DNA of 64,000 nucleotides from Nepenthes gracilis (Eukaryota > Streptophyta > Magnoliopsida > Caryophyllales > Nepenthaceae). Positions 34,123 to 46,045 of this stretch are shown here, in pieces; within the stretch, counting starts at the first letter, position 1; each line of letters begins with the position of its first letter. Below the pieces are notes generated by a model that saw only the letters and a program-made list of their open reading frames with translations, was not told the DNA's origin and did no database searches. The stretch covers positions 11,700,592-11,764,591 of the forward strand of contig BSYO01000019.1 of NCBI GenBank assembly GCA_033239525.1. Direction: 5' to 3'. The translations under genes were made by a program, and so were the position numbers.

Positions 34123-35290
34123 AAGTTATATTTTATAGAGTAAGATTTTACAATTTTTTTATTTAAAATCTAAGAAATAATTGTGGTAAGGTGTGAAAAT
34201 TTCTTCTTAGTTTGGTGGTTCCATCGACAGGATAATTAGATGTTCACACTTTTACATCATGCAAAAATAAACAAAATATATATCATTAGTTTATGTTTTT
34301 TTTTTTTTGGTTAATAAAGAGAAAAATTATAAAAATCGAAATGTGAAAAACGATGAAAATCTTTACTTATATTTAATATAAATAAAATTTTACAGTTTTT
34401 CATCCAAAATTCAGTAAATAACTGTAAGTTGTCTATGCTTTTGCATTTCTGGTTAGTAGAGAGAAAACTATAAAAATTAAAATGTGAAAAACCATAGTGG
34501 TCTTTAATTATATTTAATATAAGTAAGATCTAATAGTTTCTCATTCAAAGCCTAATAAATAACCATACGAAGCAGTAAAATTTTCAAATAAATCTCGCAA
34601 GTCCTATTGACAAGAAAATCAAATGTCTACACTTTCACATCATGTAAAACCAAACAAAATAATATTTTATAAATTTCTATGATTTTCGATTTATATAGAG
34701 AAACTATAGAAATCAAAATATGAAAAACTGCAGGGATCTTTAATTATATTTAATATAAGTAAGATTCAATAGTTTTTCATTCAAAGGTCAATAAATAAGC
34801 AAGCCGAGCTGTAGAAAATTCAAATAAATCTCAGGAGTTTTGTCAACAAGAAAATCAAATGTCAACATTATTAGATCATACAAACAAAAGAAAATATATT
34901 TTATAGGTTCCTATAGCTCTTATATCAACAAAATTATTGCAATCCTATTCACCATAGTTCTCCACAATGTCAAACAAAACACAATGTTACATTACATTAC
35001 ATTAAATTTGGACAGTAGAAAGAAAAACTTAGTTAAATTGTCAAAATATATGAAAATCTTTAGTTATATATTATTTGAGTAATATTTCACAGTTTTTATC
35101 CAAAACCAAGTTGTAAAAATTTCTATTAGATCTTATGGGTCCTACTGGAAAAAAAAAAATACAAGTCCAGACTCTTACATCATGAAAACAAAACAAAAAG
35201 CATATTTCATAAGTTTATAAAATTTTCACATCAATGATTTTCTAGCATTCTATCCTCCATAGTTCTCCATAAGGTTGAACAAAGCACAAA
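34123..35290. repeat. AT-rich tandem array, right part, units of about 235 bp
   Basis: The marker TTATATTTAATATAAGTAAGAT recurs, with changes, near 34127, 34366, 34505, 34743 and 35062. Other shared pieces are ATGTGAAAAAC, TTTCACATCATG and AAAACCAAACAAAAT. One unit is shortened to about 139 bp. The same units occur at 20340-20800, so the array spanned the point where Gypsy element 1 inserted. Confidence 0.82.
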
Positions 35291-35301
35291 GTTAATGTCA
35301 A

Positions 35302-35575
35302 TTTATTCAACTGCTGAAGCATGACAAACTCACCAACAATATCTCAGTATATCATCAGGAAATCATCATCGACCAATTGGATAGACCATAAAAACAGCAG
35401 TGGTAGCTGCAACAGGAGCTGAATGCGCAACAACAAACCAAGGACACAAACCGAGATGGGAAGAAAGGAAGAGACAAGTTTCAACATAGATCAATTAAAC
35501 ACACTGAACCAAACAGAAAATACAGCAAATTCAATTGAAAACTCAGCGTCACTGTTATATTAAAGAAAACACTTC
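35302..35575 (-). terminator. SSL gene 3'UTR with candidate AATAAA signal
   Basis: On the minus strand AATAAA lies at 35307-35302, about 270 nt after the TAA stop (35576-35578). It is a candidate polyadenylation signal; cleavage would fall shortly downstream, at the edge of the AT-rich array. Confidence 0.5.
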
Positions 35576-38500
35576 TTAATTTAAACTGTAAATGCCAATA
35601 AATGGCATCAAAACTGAACCAATCCACAGTTTCCCATCCTTCTCTTCAACTTCACTGGCAAATCTCAAACTCTTTCCTTCACTATCTTCTAAAATCTCGA
35701 GAATTTTCCCTTCATGGCTGAGCTTTATCACAGTTGCATGAGGCTTTCCGCCTACTAACAGAACATGTAGTTGCTTGAAGCTAAGAGGGAGCTTCAACAA
35801 TGTCTTCCCGGCCCCAGGTTTTGCAAGAATCCAACTTGCTATCGGCCCCTTTTTAGCATGCAAAGCCACCCAAAACTCACCTCTCGGGTTTCTCCTAATG
35901 TTGTCAGGATATCCCGGAAGAACAGCAAAAGTGTCAACATTTCCGGTGTTCGGACCAGTGAGCCAGTACCTCAGGATCTTGCAAGTGCTGGACTCAGCGA
36001 TGAGCACAAAGGAGCGGTCTTTGCTCAACGCCACGCCATTGGCAAAAGCGATGCCTCGAAGCAAAACTTTCACTTCCTTGCTTGATTTGTCATACTTCAT
36101 CAACCTCCCTGTCTTGTCCCCACTAAAAATAGATGATGAGAATTGCCTGCAGCAGATAATTTAAGTTTGATTTGTATTATTTGCGTACTTACAAAAATTT
36201 AACATATGAAAATTCGAAACTACAATAACAATAAAGCCTTAAGTGACTACGATCATAATTCAATTCCACTTAATTTAGTACAATATCCTCCGAGAATAGA
36301 AACAATTTTAATTTAATTCTATTATCTCATTCCAAGTTTTCTTTAAGTCTACCTCCTTTGTTCATTCATTCAATCACAACTAATTTACTGAGGGTAAAAG
36401 AACACTACCCATAAGTCTCCCGATTTTCATTCTCTCCTTAACCATATTTGGATTCTCCTGTAATACCCAGGGCAAAGCTGTCTTAAAATTTTAATTTTTA
36501 TGCTGGCATGAGGAGTGCATATTAAAAAGTCCTGTAAGAGTCCTTCTATTATTTATCCTCCCTCGTATTTCAAATGGTGAGAATTTTATTCTAACAACTT
36601 GGGCTACAAAGATTATGACAATACATTAAAATATATTAGACCTATCATATAATCTAACTTGTCCAAGTTGTCAAATAAAATCCTTACCATCTAAGTTGTC
36701 AGATGAATAAATAATCACTGTTGAGAGTATAAAAAAACTCTACCAACTCCCCATAGCAAACAACGTAATTGAATGAAACCCAATTCAAATTGCAATACAA
36801 ATACAACTCCGTTTTTCTTTTCTTTTGTTTTGGTTTCATTAAATGGAATCAGACACTGTTGAAAGTATAGAATAATCTGACAGCTCCCATATCAAATACA
36901 AATACTGGTACTTATAAATAATCACTGTTGAGAATATAAAAAAACTCTACCAACTCCCCATAGCAAACAATGTAATTGAATGAAACCCAATTCAAATTGC
37001 AATACAAATACAACTCTGTTTTTCTTTTCTTTTGTTTTGGTTTCATTAAATGGAATCAGACACTGTTGAGAGTATAGAATGAATCTGACAGCTCCCATAT
37101 CAAATACAAATACAAGTACGTATTTGTATTGCAATACAAATACAAGTATGTTTTTTCTTTTGGTTTTGATTCATTAAGGGGCATCAAACACCATTACATT
37201 CAATCAAACATGCCATTAGTTTCTTTAGAAGAGTCACGGGTGAGAACAGATGGACTAAACAATTAAGGAGTATCTAAAAGATGTTTATATTTCATTGTTT
37301 TTTGTATAATGAATGTCATTATATTTGATAGTTTAAGTGGGTAATTATATTTATGCCCATACTCTAACCTACATGGAAACTATAATAAAAACACAATATA
37401 TTACATCAATATTCTAGGCCTAAGATAAGAAAGTAAAATCATAAAGAACATTACACAGAACATTTACATCAACATTAACAAAATACCTTCTGCGGAAACT
37501 TGTGCTCGTATCGGTGAAGTAAATAACATCTTCATGCTCGTCGATGTCCATATCATTGGTAAAATAGAAGGGCTGGTTTTCAGCTTCAGTAGCCACTTGA
37601 GTGGCCAAACCTCCTGCTGGCCCTACCACTAGAAGGCCAAAGTAAGCATCAGCAATATAAAGATCTCCAGTTTTCTGATCAAACCGCAGCCCAAGTGGTC
37701 TTCCACACACATGCTCTAACTCGGGTGCAAATGGACGGACACAATCCTTTCTGAAAACAAATGCAAAGAAGGAAACAGAAATGCTTAATTTGTATGGTTT
37801 AACACCCCCAACAAAATAAAACCACTAATAAATTGGTAAGCAGATGATGGCAACGCAGTCCAAAGAACAGGATGTAACACAAAAAACCATTTCCATCATT
37901 GACCCGTTGTTCTTCTACCAAAGTGGTAGAGATATGTAATGGGATTCACATAGCACAACAGAATCTGAATCCCTGACATTGTCAGCCACCATTCTCTCCC
38001 AATTGAATACTAGGAAAAATAACACACACAACTAAGTACATAAGTTGCATCAACAATTTTACGTGGAATGCCCTTCTTAACTGAGAAGAAACCATGAGAA
38101 ATTGATTTCGAGATATCTCACTAGATTTAGAGATCTAGTTACAAATAATCTCCTCTAAGTAAGCATTTTCACAACTACAATATATGTGAAGAACTGGTTA
38201 ATATTAATCCTAATACATTTAGCAACCGAAAAAAAGTAAATACAATGAAAAAATAAATAGTCAACCAATAGTACGTTTTACGGCCAAAGTTAAAGCAGCA
38301 TACCCGAACTTAGCAAAGAATAGAATTTAAATCGAACCTCAAACAAATGCCTAACATTTTCCATTCTCCTATTTTCTCATTTCTCTTTCTTTGTGCAGTA
38401 TTTCTTGTGCCAAATGGCTTACAAAATTACCATAAAAATTGAAACAGGGCATTTTATAGCAGCACTGGTGGACATGCATGCATCAGGTGCAAAACCTCTT

Positions 38501-41500
38501 GGCAACCCACACATGTAAGCCCTTTAGGCGCTCATCAAGCTTGAACTCACTGATTCAAGTATATATGCACTCTTCAGGCACTAAACTTCTATTTATGTTA
38601 GCGCATGCACCCACTGCATGTCTTCGCTCAAGCAAATTTCTCACACAAACATCTAGTGAATAACCAAATGGCATAAAAATGGGTATGAAACCCACAGAGG
38701 TGTGACCCAGAGTCCAACAATATGGAATCTTTTTCTCTAACATTTTCTCACACAATCACACAGATTTCAATGAGCTTGCCGATTAGACAGTAGGATAGGA
38801 AGGTTTAATTTACATATAGAACCATATTTTCCCTTTTTTTTTTTTTTTGCGTCAAACAACAGATTTCAATCCCCTCACCAGCTTATATGGACCATTCATA
38901 CAATCAACATTCATCTATCTTCAATATGGTGAATATAGAGGGGACCAAATTATGCAAACTTTCAACCTGTTCTTGTATGGAACCTGGATAATAACATTTC
39001 TGCATTTACAGCATTAAGTTTACCTCTCCAACCTTCAGTCCTATACTTGTCCTACACCTTAAGCTCATAGAATACAATAACAATGCCAAAATAAGAAAGA
39101 CATCAAAAATTGAAATATAGTGTTGGATAATAAATTCAGGTAGGCGCCGGCGATGGGTCAATCCATTGCAGTCCATATCTAACATGATATTGATAGGGTG
39201 GTTTAAAGTGGTTTAGAGGTTCACTTTTGAAGTAAGGAGTTTATTTTTTGGGTTTATGGGAGAGTCACAAGGTTTTAAATTTAACATACCAATCTCTCGA
39301 AATAAATCTACTGTGTACTTTTTTTTGCGAAACAAAGATGCCATGACAGTATCTAACAATCTCGATTCTGACAAAATAATGCAAGCTCCCAAGAACTTTA
39401 GTTTGAAATTGATTTTGAAGGAACAATTTTAGATATGTGATGCCAGTAATATCACTGAAAGTAATCACAAGATAATTCACAAATACATTAAAAATAATAT
39501 ACCCGACTTGGAACAACGATAGAATGCAAAGTAATTGTTGTTGCAATCAGATAGCCAAATTTAAATATAGCTTCACTAAATCTACCAAATCACGCTTGTG
39601 AGAATTATTTTAACTCATATAAGGACTTCTTTAGCCAACAAATAGATCTAGACTCCCCCTAAGCAACAAACTCTAGATATTACTCAAAATAAATCTCTTT
39701 CTGAGGATCAACATGTTAGAAGTCATTCTTGACGTCTAAATAATGTAAAGACCAATAATGAGTAGAGGCCAAAGAAATAAAAAGCCTAATATAAGTTAAC
39801 TTTGTGAGAGGAGAAAATGTATTAGTATAGTCCAAATCATATGTCTAAACATACCCATTAGCTACTAAACGGGCTTTTAGTCAAACTAAAGAATCATCTG
39901 TATTGACCTTTACTATGTGAACCCATTTACAACCAATAGGTTTCTCCCTTGAAGGTAAAGAGACAAGCTTCTACATGTGACTATGCTTAAGTGCATCCAT
40001 GTTTTCCTCTATAGTTGTCTGCCAACAAGGATGATAAATAACCTTAAATATAGGTTAAGGTATACTAATAAAAACTAAGGCAGACACAAAATCCCACTGT
40101 GAAGATAAAACCCCTAACATAACATAATATAATAGATAATAGATATTGAATACAATTGTGATAGCCTTTCGCAAAGCAATCGAAGGTCTGAATCGGTTCC
40201 CTAACTACGAACAGCGGTATCCATGGTCGGAATAACTAGCTGAAGGACTTAATCGGTAATGGTCGGCTTAAGGTCCATTGTAAGAGAAGAACCAAACACC
40301 TCATGAGGGCTATGAACTTATGCCTGATATGCAAGAGATACAACATTATGAACAATTTTATATACAAGAATATTGTCCTCGGGAGGGACACTTGACGATG
40401 GACTTGCTAAACACACATTGGGACAAAAAGGTATAGATTTTTGAAATATGACGTCAGAGGATACTAAAAAAATGGGAAAGAAACACCAATTATCCTTTTG
40501 GTTTCAAACACAGAGATTTATGATTAAGTTTGGTCACCTAATATCAAATATTGTGGACATAATATATACAACCAAAAAATATACTTGAAAAGAAAGTGTA
40601 ATGGCTTATTAGAAAATAACACATGATCATAAAATTTTCCTTAAAGAACAGCTAATGACATCCCATTTATATGATAATATATTGTTAATACCGCATTACT
40701 CCAAAAAGTTTTTAATACTTCCATTTAGAATAAGGGAGCTCTAACAACCTCCATCAAGTACCTATTATTCCTCTTAGCTACCCAATTCTGTTGGGAGTGT
40801 ATCAGGACAATATGACTCATGAAGAATTCTATACTGTGATAAGAATGATGAAAAATTGCTAGAAAAAATATTCGCGACCATTGTCACTTTACAAAGTACA
40901 TATAAAAGTAGAAAATTGGGTCCAAATTTAGCATAAAATACACAAAAAATAGAGTATAACTCAGAATAATTTTTCATCAAGTATAATAAAGTAACTCATG
41001 AATAGTCAAAGCTAACAAAATAAAGAAGTCTCATTTGGACGAAAACATATATAGTTTCCAGACATCTAAGTGGACTAACTAAAAAGGGGTAGAGATGGTA
41101 GATTTACCTGAGGAGAATATAACTTACAATACGATTTACAAAATAAGTCGTTAATAAAAGTTAAAGATAGACATAATTTTTTTAGACTTAAAAGAGATGA
41201 ATGACTCAATCTATAATAAAGATCAAGAGACGTAGAAGTAGTATTGAAATAGACAATAGGATTGGGTTTTGTATTGAAAAAGTAGAGGTCTACCAAGTCA
41301 TAACGACCTTTACCAATAATCTTCCTCATAATATCAGGAAACTTATAATAAGTAGAGAATAATACTAAACAACAATAAGTAGAGAATAATACTAAACAAC
41401 AATTATATTGTTACGTAAACTAACCCATTGTAGATTAAATGGAATTTTTGGCAAGCAAAGAATCACTGAGAAATATAAAGTCCATGTCAAAAAAGTAAAA

Positions 41501-44500
41501 CTAATGCCATTAACCTTTGTAGATGTGCCATTAGCAAAAGACATGTCGAAAATAGTGGAATACAATCGGTAATTATACAGGATACCTATGAATCTAATCA
41601 TATGATAAGGCGCACCAGAGTCAATTAACCAAGCCCAAGATGACGCTAACAGAAAGGCAGTGTGGGTACCTTATTGAACAAGTGTTACAATAGAACGAAT
41701 AGGGATTACAGTAGACTTCCCATGAATAGGGATTACAGTAGACTTCCCATGTAACTATTAACTTACATTTCATGTATGACTGACTCTGCCACAATAAAAA
41801 TAAATCAATCTTCCATCATTGTTCAACCACCTTGATCACCAAATATGGATTCAAAAGCCATGATTTATCAATATATAATCACAGATCTGAACAGTAAATT
41901 ATCATGTGGCGACCATGATAAAGCAGCATAATTAGCAACAAGAGTAGTAAACGAAATATATCAGAGCACCATAACAAAGCAGCAATCCAAATGGGGCAGT
42001 GCACCCCGGAAAATAATATCTCCTCAAATAAAAACTGGAAGTTTAGCGTAACTTCAAAGAGATCGTGTAGATCAAAGCCAAAATCCAAAGATTGACATGT
42101 AAACAGAGAAAGAAGAATAGAGAAAACCCCATCGGACAGATGGTGCCAATCTCATAAAATGACAGGGTTTGAAGAATTGGCACCAAAGCTGAAGAATCCA
42201 CGGTGAAGAATTGTTACGGGTCTACACAACGGATCCTCAGACGACCCATGGCAGCCTACAGTTCCGAGGCGTAGCACCCGGACGACTCAACGTTCATTGA
42301 AATTGCAAGATTATACTAAAACAAATTGTAGAGTCTGTTAAATATTCCTCCCTTAGTTAGTATACTGATTAGTTGGTTATGATTATGAAGTGTTAAATAT
42401 TGTGTTCGTTCTTCTGGCTCTCTGCTCGATCTTCCCTCCCTCTTTCCTCTGCATCAATAGGCTGATTTTGCATCAAGAATCCAAACCGAAGAGAGAAACA
42501 GAGGACTTCGAAAACGAAGAATACCACGGATAAGTCAAAAACAAAGAATCGGCCACCAAGCCTGTTCTACCGACGACAATCTACCAAGAAATCGCACCAG
42601 ACCACAAATCCAGGGCTTCGATTCAGTTACCTCATACCACGATAGCCATCAGGACATAGATGCGAACGAATAACATCAGCGATAGTGAAATCGCAAAATC
42701 TACCGAATCCTGTTGAACGAAATGGAGAATGGAACAATTAGATTCGCAATAGCCTTCCGCAAAGATTCTTCGATTCGCATTTTCAATGACTGTGGCCCGA
42801 GGAAAACCCTCGGCCAAAGAGAAAGAAATCACCGTCAGCAGCGACGGAGGCGGGTAGAGTTTAGAAAGTAGCCGTGTATGAAATCATGCCAAACTTTGGT
42901 GCATTTTGTCATTCTGAATTATGATTCGAGTAGATTCTAATTAAATTATTGAAATTTTTATACAGATTCTATACATTATAACATATAATAAAATTTAAAA
43001 AATATGAAACTTGCTCTTAGCATATCCTCTAATTTTAAGCCTATAAATTTTGTCAAAAATATGAAAAGAGGAAGAGATTGTAATAATAAAAAAAAGAAAT
43101 AGAGGACTTGACTCTGTATTATGTAGAAGAACAAGTTTTGTTAAAGGACTTTGCTTTGTAGTAGCCTTTTGGCTTATATCTCTTTTTTAGAAAAAGTGAG
43201 TATATTTATAATCATGTTATTATTTGATGAAGATTTTTTAAAAATAAATAATTGGTTACAATTTGAGTGATTAGACAGTTAAAAACTAATTAGTTTAACT
43301 GTCATTGTGCATATTCTGATAGTAGATTTTTTGGAGGCTGTTCTGACAAGGATAACGAGTAGTTGAAAATGGTCAATAGATTCTCATTTGGATTAACTAC
43401 ATGGTATATAAATTATTTGACTGAATTAACCGCTAAATCATGTTAAGATCTCAGTTAGATATCTAATCATACGGGCCTTTGACCTAATTTGTTTAGTGAC
43501 CACTCAAATACTCGGCCACTAAGTTGTCTGTATAATTTTAATTAAAATTGAGTCAAAATAAACCTGTTCTTCAAAATTAGACTTAATGAGCCGCTTGATA
43601 CTTGCTCTTTTCTAAGTTTAGTACTCACGGGCTCGTTGTGTTAATCAATTGGATTTAACTCTATTAAGACTGCACCAACAAACTTATAGCATAAGAGGCG
43701 ATAAAAAAATCCATACTTAGGTTCGTTTTATTTATATATATGCATAATTATTAACATATATTAAAAATATTAGATTATTATGACAAATAAATACTCCTCA
43801 ACATATCGAGTAACAAGTGAAAGTGAGTTGGTTTACACGATTATGAAATAAGCCGAACTAGTTTTGAACCAGAGCAGGGAAGTGAAAAAACAAAATCGGA
43901 AGTGAAACTCTCAATCAGCAAAGAGTTCCCAAAACGAGCTCTCTCTGTACAATTCAATATACTATTTGTTAAAGTTCACAAGCTCATTTGAAGAACACCC
44001 AATTTCTAGATATGCAAAGTTAGTGAAACAGCCGTCCAAAAGCTTCTTAGATGCACCTATAAAGAAGTGAAAATAAATAAGAAACCTTATTCCAGTCATA
44101 GTTTAGTAGCTGTTAGATCGATGAAATTGTCCTATAGCTAAACTAAAGCAAACAGTTCGAGTTCAGATGGTGGATAGTGGGTAATTTTTATTTGGTGATC
44201 ACACTTCGAACAAAGGATGATTATTTAGACGCAAGGAAAACTTGTATACTGTTTTTCTTTTCTTTTTTTTTTTATTTATTTTTGGGTCTAAAGCATGATC
44301 AATCGTTATCAATTATAAAAAAAAATGTCCTAAAAATTATGGAACTGGCAGAAAAACAGCTGAATCCATGATCGCTGAGCTCAGAAAAGCTCTGCATAAA
44401 TCTGGAAAGCAGTGGGAGAAATGGCAAAAGAGAGATTCGTTTCTTGCCCAATGAAAAAAGAAAAGAGAAAAAGAAGATTGAAACTGGTGTACATGAATGG

Positions 44501-45978
44501 GCATATGTGTAAGATGGCATATATTCACAGCTCAATGTAGTCAAAGATTGATTTGAGCTCAATCTGCAACTACTGATGCCAATTCGCCTAGGCCCATAAC
44601 CTGTTCAACAAAATGGGTCAAAGAAATAAAGATCCCCAGAAGTCTGCAGCCAACCTTTGTTAATTTCAACATTGTTGGGTCCAGTTGGACGAAACTAGGT
44701 AGTTAGATGGTCCCAAGCCTCCTCGCCCCAAAGAAATAAAGATCCCCAGAATTCTGCAGCCAACCTTTGTTAATTTCAACATTGTTGGGTCCAGTTGGAC
44801 GAAACTAGGTAGTTAGATGGTCCCAAGCCTCCTCGCCAATGGGGCCAACCCTCCAGGGGCCTTGGCGTGAAAAGGATGGATACTTTCGTTAATGAGCCTA
44901 TCCATAACAAAGGCCATGAATAGAGTCGAGGCCTATCCAACAAAGATCTTTCTATATCAAAGTCCAGAGAGGGTCGGACAAGATGAGGGAATAACGTCCC
45001 ATATTACACTATTGAACAACCGATTGTAATTGACTGAAGATAAAACAAACTGACTGCACTTATCCAATACGGTTTTGTAGCCGGTAAAAGATGTTGAAAC
45101 TGCCCATTGCTGTTATAAAAATAGGGCCAGCACCCCACAAAAAAAGGGGGAAAGGAAGCCCAAAGTATGGCATTCCATAAATTTCGGTTTCATAGGAAGG
45201 CTAGACAACCATCCTTTAACATATGCATAATACACAAGCCATCTTTTAATCAGAGGCAATACAACATTAAATCCTCATACTAAATACCTTCGGTCGAGTA
45301 TTTTCTTCTCATTTTTATTTTTCAAATTTTTTAAGAAAGATTTACTAATTTAAACGTTGGAAGATAGACCTGGGAATTAGTCTCGTCAATCCTCTTACAT
45401 CTTATTTTTTATTATATTGTGCAAGCCCACGTTAAAAAGAACGGTGACCAGTTCAATTCAAGTCTAACCCGAATCCGAAAATGGAACAAAAAGCTTCATT
45501 GGTTTGGAAGACATCTTCTCCGTAGCAGCAGGTTCTAGGGCCAATCAACTAAAATGCGTCGGATATATCAATATGGGTTGATAAAGAGGCAATTTTTTGA
45601 GGACGTGGAGTGACATATCAGTTGATCATCCACCATTCTCTGTATTTCAGATTCGTAATGAGAAGTGAAAAAGAGACTAATCAATAAGATGTACCTCTGG
45701 GAAGAAGTGAAAGCAAAGTCAATCCAAGTACGGGTACCCTCCTGCCACTTGAGGATCCTTCCGTCGGCGACTCCGGTGTATGGACCTTCTCCATTGGGAT
45801 CGAACACCAGACTCTCCGGTCCAACTGCTCCGCCGACTTGGATTATCTCTGCGGCGTGGAGCTCGTCGCGGGCCGCCGGGAGATTCGGCGGCGGCAGAAG
45901 GCTGGGTAGATACAAAGTCAAAACGATAGAGAGGACTGCGATTGTTCCACCAGCTAGCTCTAGTCTCCGCGAGCTCAT
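35576..45978 (-). CDS. Strictosidine synthase-like (SSL) protein, adipocyte plasma membrane-associated protein family
   Basis: Three exons join in frame at GT-AG sites: 45978-45695, 37750-37487 and 36146-35576, giving about 372 aa, the usual SSL length. Residues about 10-30 (GTIAVLSIVLTLYLPSLLPP) form a signal anchor, so the protein probably sits on the secretory or vacuolar side of a membrane. The propeller domain follows: GAVGPESLVFDPNGEGPYTGVADGRI, CGRPLGLRFD, GDLYIADAYFGL, IYFTDTSTSF, LRGIAFANGVALSKD, SFVLIAESSTCKILRYWLTG and GYPDNIRRNPRGEFWVALH. It ends KLWIGSVLMPFIGIYSLN. True strictosidine synthase condenses tryptamine with secologanin. Most plant SSL proteins are not known to do this, and I do not claim that activity. 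Intron 1 is 7,944 bp and holds a Copia relic and an LTR; intron 2 is 1,340 bp with a recent duplication. Coding exons are undamaged. Confidence 0.93.
36712..37125. repeat. 207-bp tandem duplication in SSL intron 2
   Basis: The block starting TAATCACTGTTGAGA at 36712 is repeated at offset 207 (from 36919) with only a handful of differences. A partial third copy of its end (GCAATACAAATACAAGTA) follows at about 37130. The near identity marks a recent event. Confidence 0.93.
37751..39250. other. SSL intron 1, part next to exon 2
   Basis: AT-rich intron sequence without recognised repeats or coding sequence. A T run lies at about 38827-38848. Confidence 0.5.
41348..41402. repeat. 27-bp tandem duplication in the Copia relic
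   Basis: ATAAGTAGAGAATAATACTA and the following bases occur twice at offset 27 without a difference. Confidence 0.9.
41698..41751. repeat. 27-bp tandem duplication in the Copia relic
   Basis: The unit AATAGGGATTACAGTAGACT plus CTTCCCATG-type end occurs twice in direct succession without a difference. Confidence 0.92.
42641..44617. other. SSL intron 1, middle part; possible Copia LTR remnant then plain AT-rich DNA
   Basis: The segment just upstream of the Copia primer-binding site (42641-42870) should hold the remains of the 5' LTR, but I cannot see its outer end. From 42870 to 44617 the DNA is AT-rich with no recognised feature. Confidence 0.4.
44618..44837. repeat. 110-bp tandem duplication across an LTR edge
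   Basis: 44618-44727 and 44728-44837 are direct copies with one visible difference (AGTCTGCAGC versus ATTCTGCAGC). Each copy contains flanking DNA plus the first 55 bases of an LTR that starts TGTTGGGTCC (44673 and 44783). Confidence 0.95.
44783..45510 (+). mobile_element. LTR (probable solo) in SSL intron 1, Gypsy type
   Basis: It starts TGTTGGGTCCAGT like the LTRs of Gypsy element 1. It has a TTATAAAAATAG box near 45114 and ends in the same style (TTAGTCTCGTCAATCCTCTT, ATTATATTGTGCA) near 45420-45510. No internal coding region follows before exon 1 at 45695, so it is a solo or truncated LTR. The outer end and target duplication were not resolved. Confidence 0.7.
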
Positions 45979-46045
45979 GGTCTCTAATCAGAAATTGGTG
46001 GGAGTGCGAATGTTAGATATATGCAGCATCCGCCGTCACGTGGGG
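45979..46045 (-). promoter_or_regulatory. SSL core promoter candidates: G-box and TATA-like element
   Basis: CACGTG (46037-46042) is a perfect G-box core, a site for bZIP and bHLH factors. TATATC (46022-46017, minus strand) lies about 40 bp before the ATG. If it is the working TATA box the leader would be only about a dozen bases, so the real start may lie elsewhere. Confidence 0.45.

Larger units (their letters stand above)
39250..42640 (-). mobile_element. Ty1/Copia retrotransposon relic in SSL intron 1
   Basis: Minus strand, same direction as the host gene. From the 5' side: a TGGTATGAG primer-binding-like site at 42639-42631; protease-region AWLIDSGAPYHM (about 41590-41625) followed by DMSFANGTSTKVNG; integrase SQQNWVAKRNNRYLMEVVRAL (about 40740-40800); reverse transcriptase 40030-39550 (EKPIGCKWVHIVKVN, KARLVANGYV, LDYTNTFSPLTKLT, LKKSLYELK); and more RT at 39546-39265 (QFQTKVLGSLHYFVRIEI). 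In-frame stops are frequent. The RT resembles the Tork/RE-type Copia groups. LTR ends were not resolved. Confidence 0.85.

Noticed and set aside
35771..36164. Two plus-strand frames of more than 100 codons
   Set aside because: They lie opposite the third SSL exon and are shadows of it.
35576..45978. The idea that this gene makes true strictosidine synthase and lies in an alkaloid cluster
   Set aside because: The protein matches the broad SSL family, no neighbouring pathway gene is present, and the active residues for that reaction cannot be shown from sequence alone.
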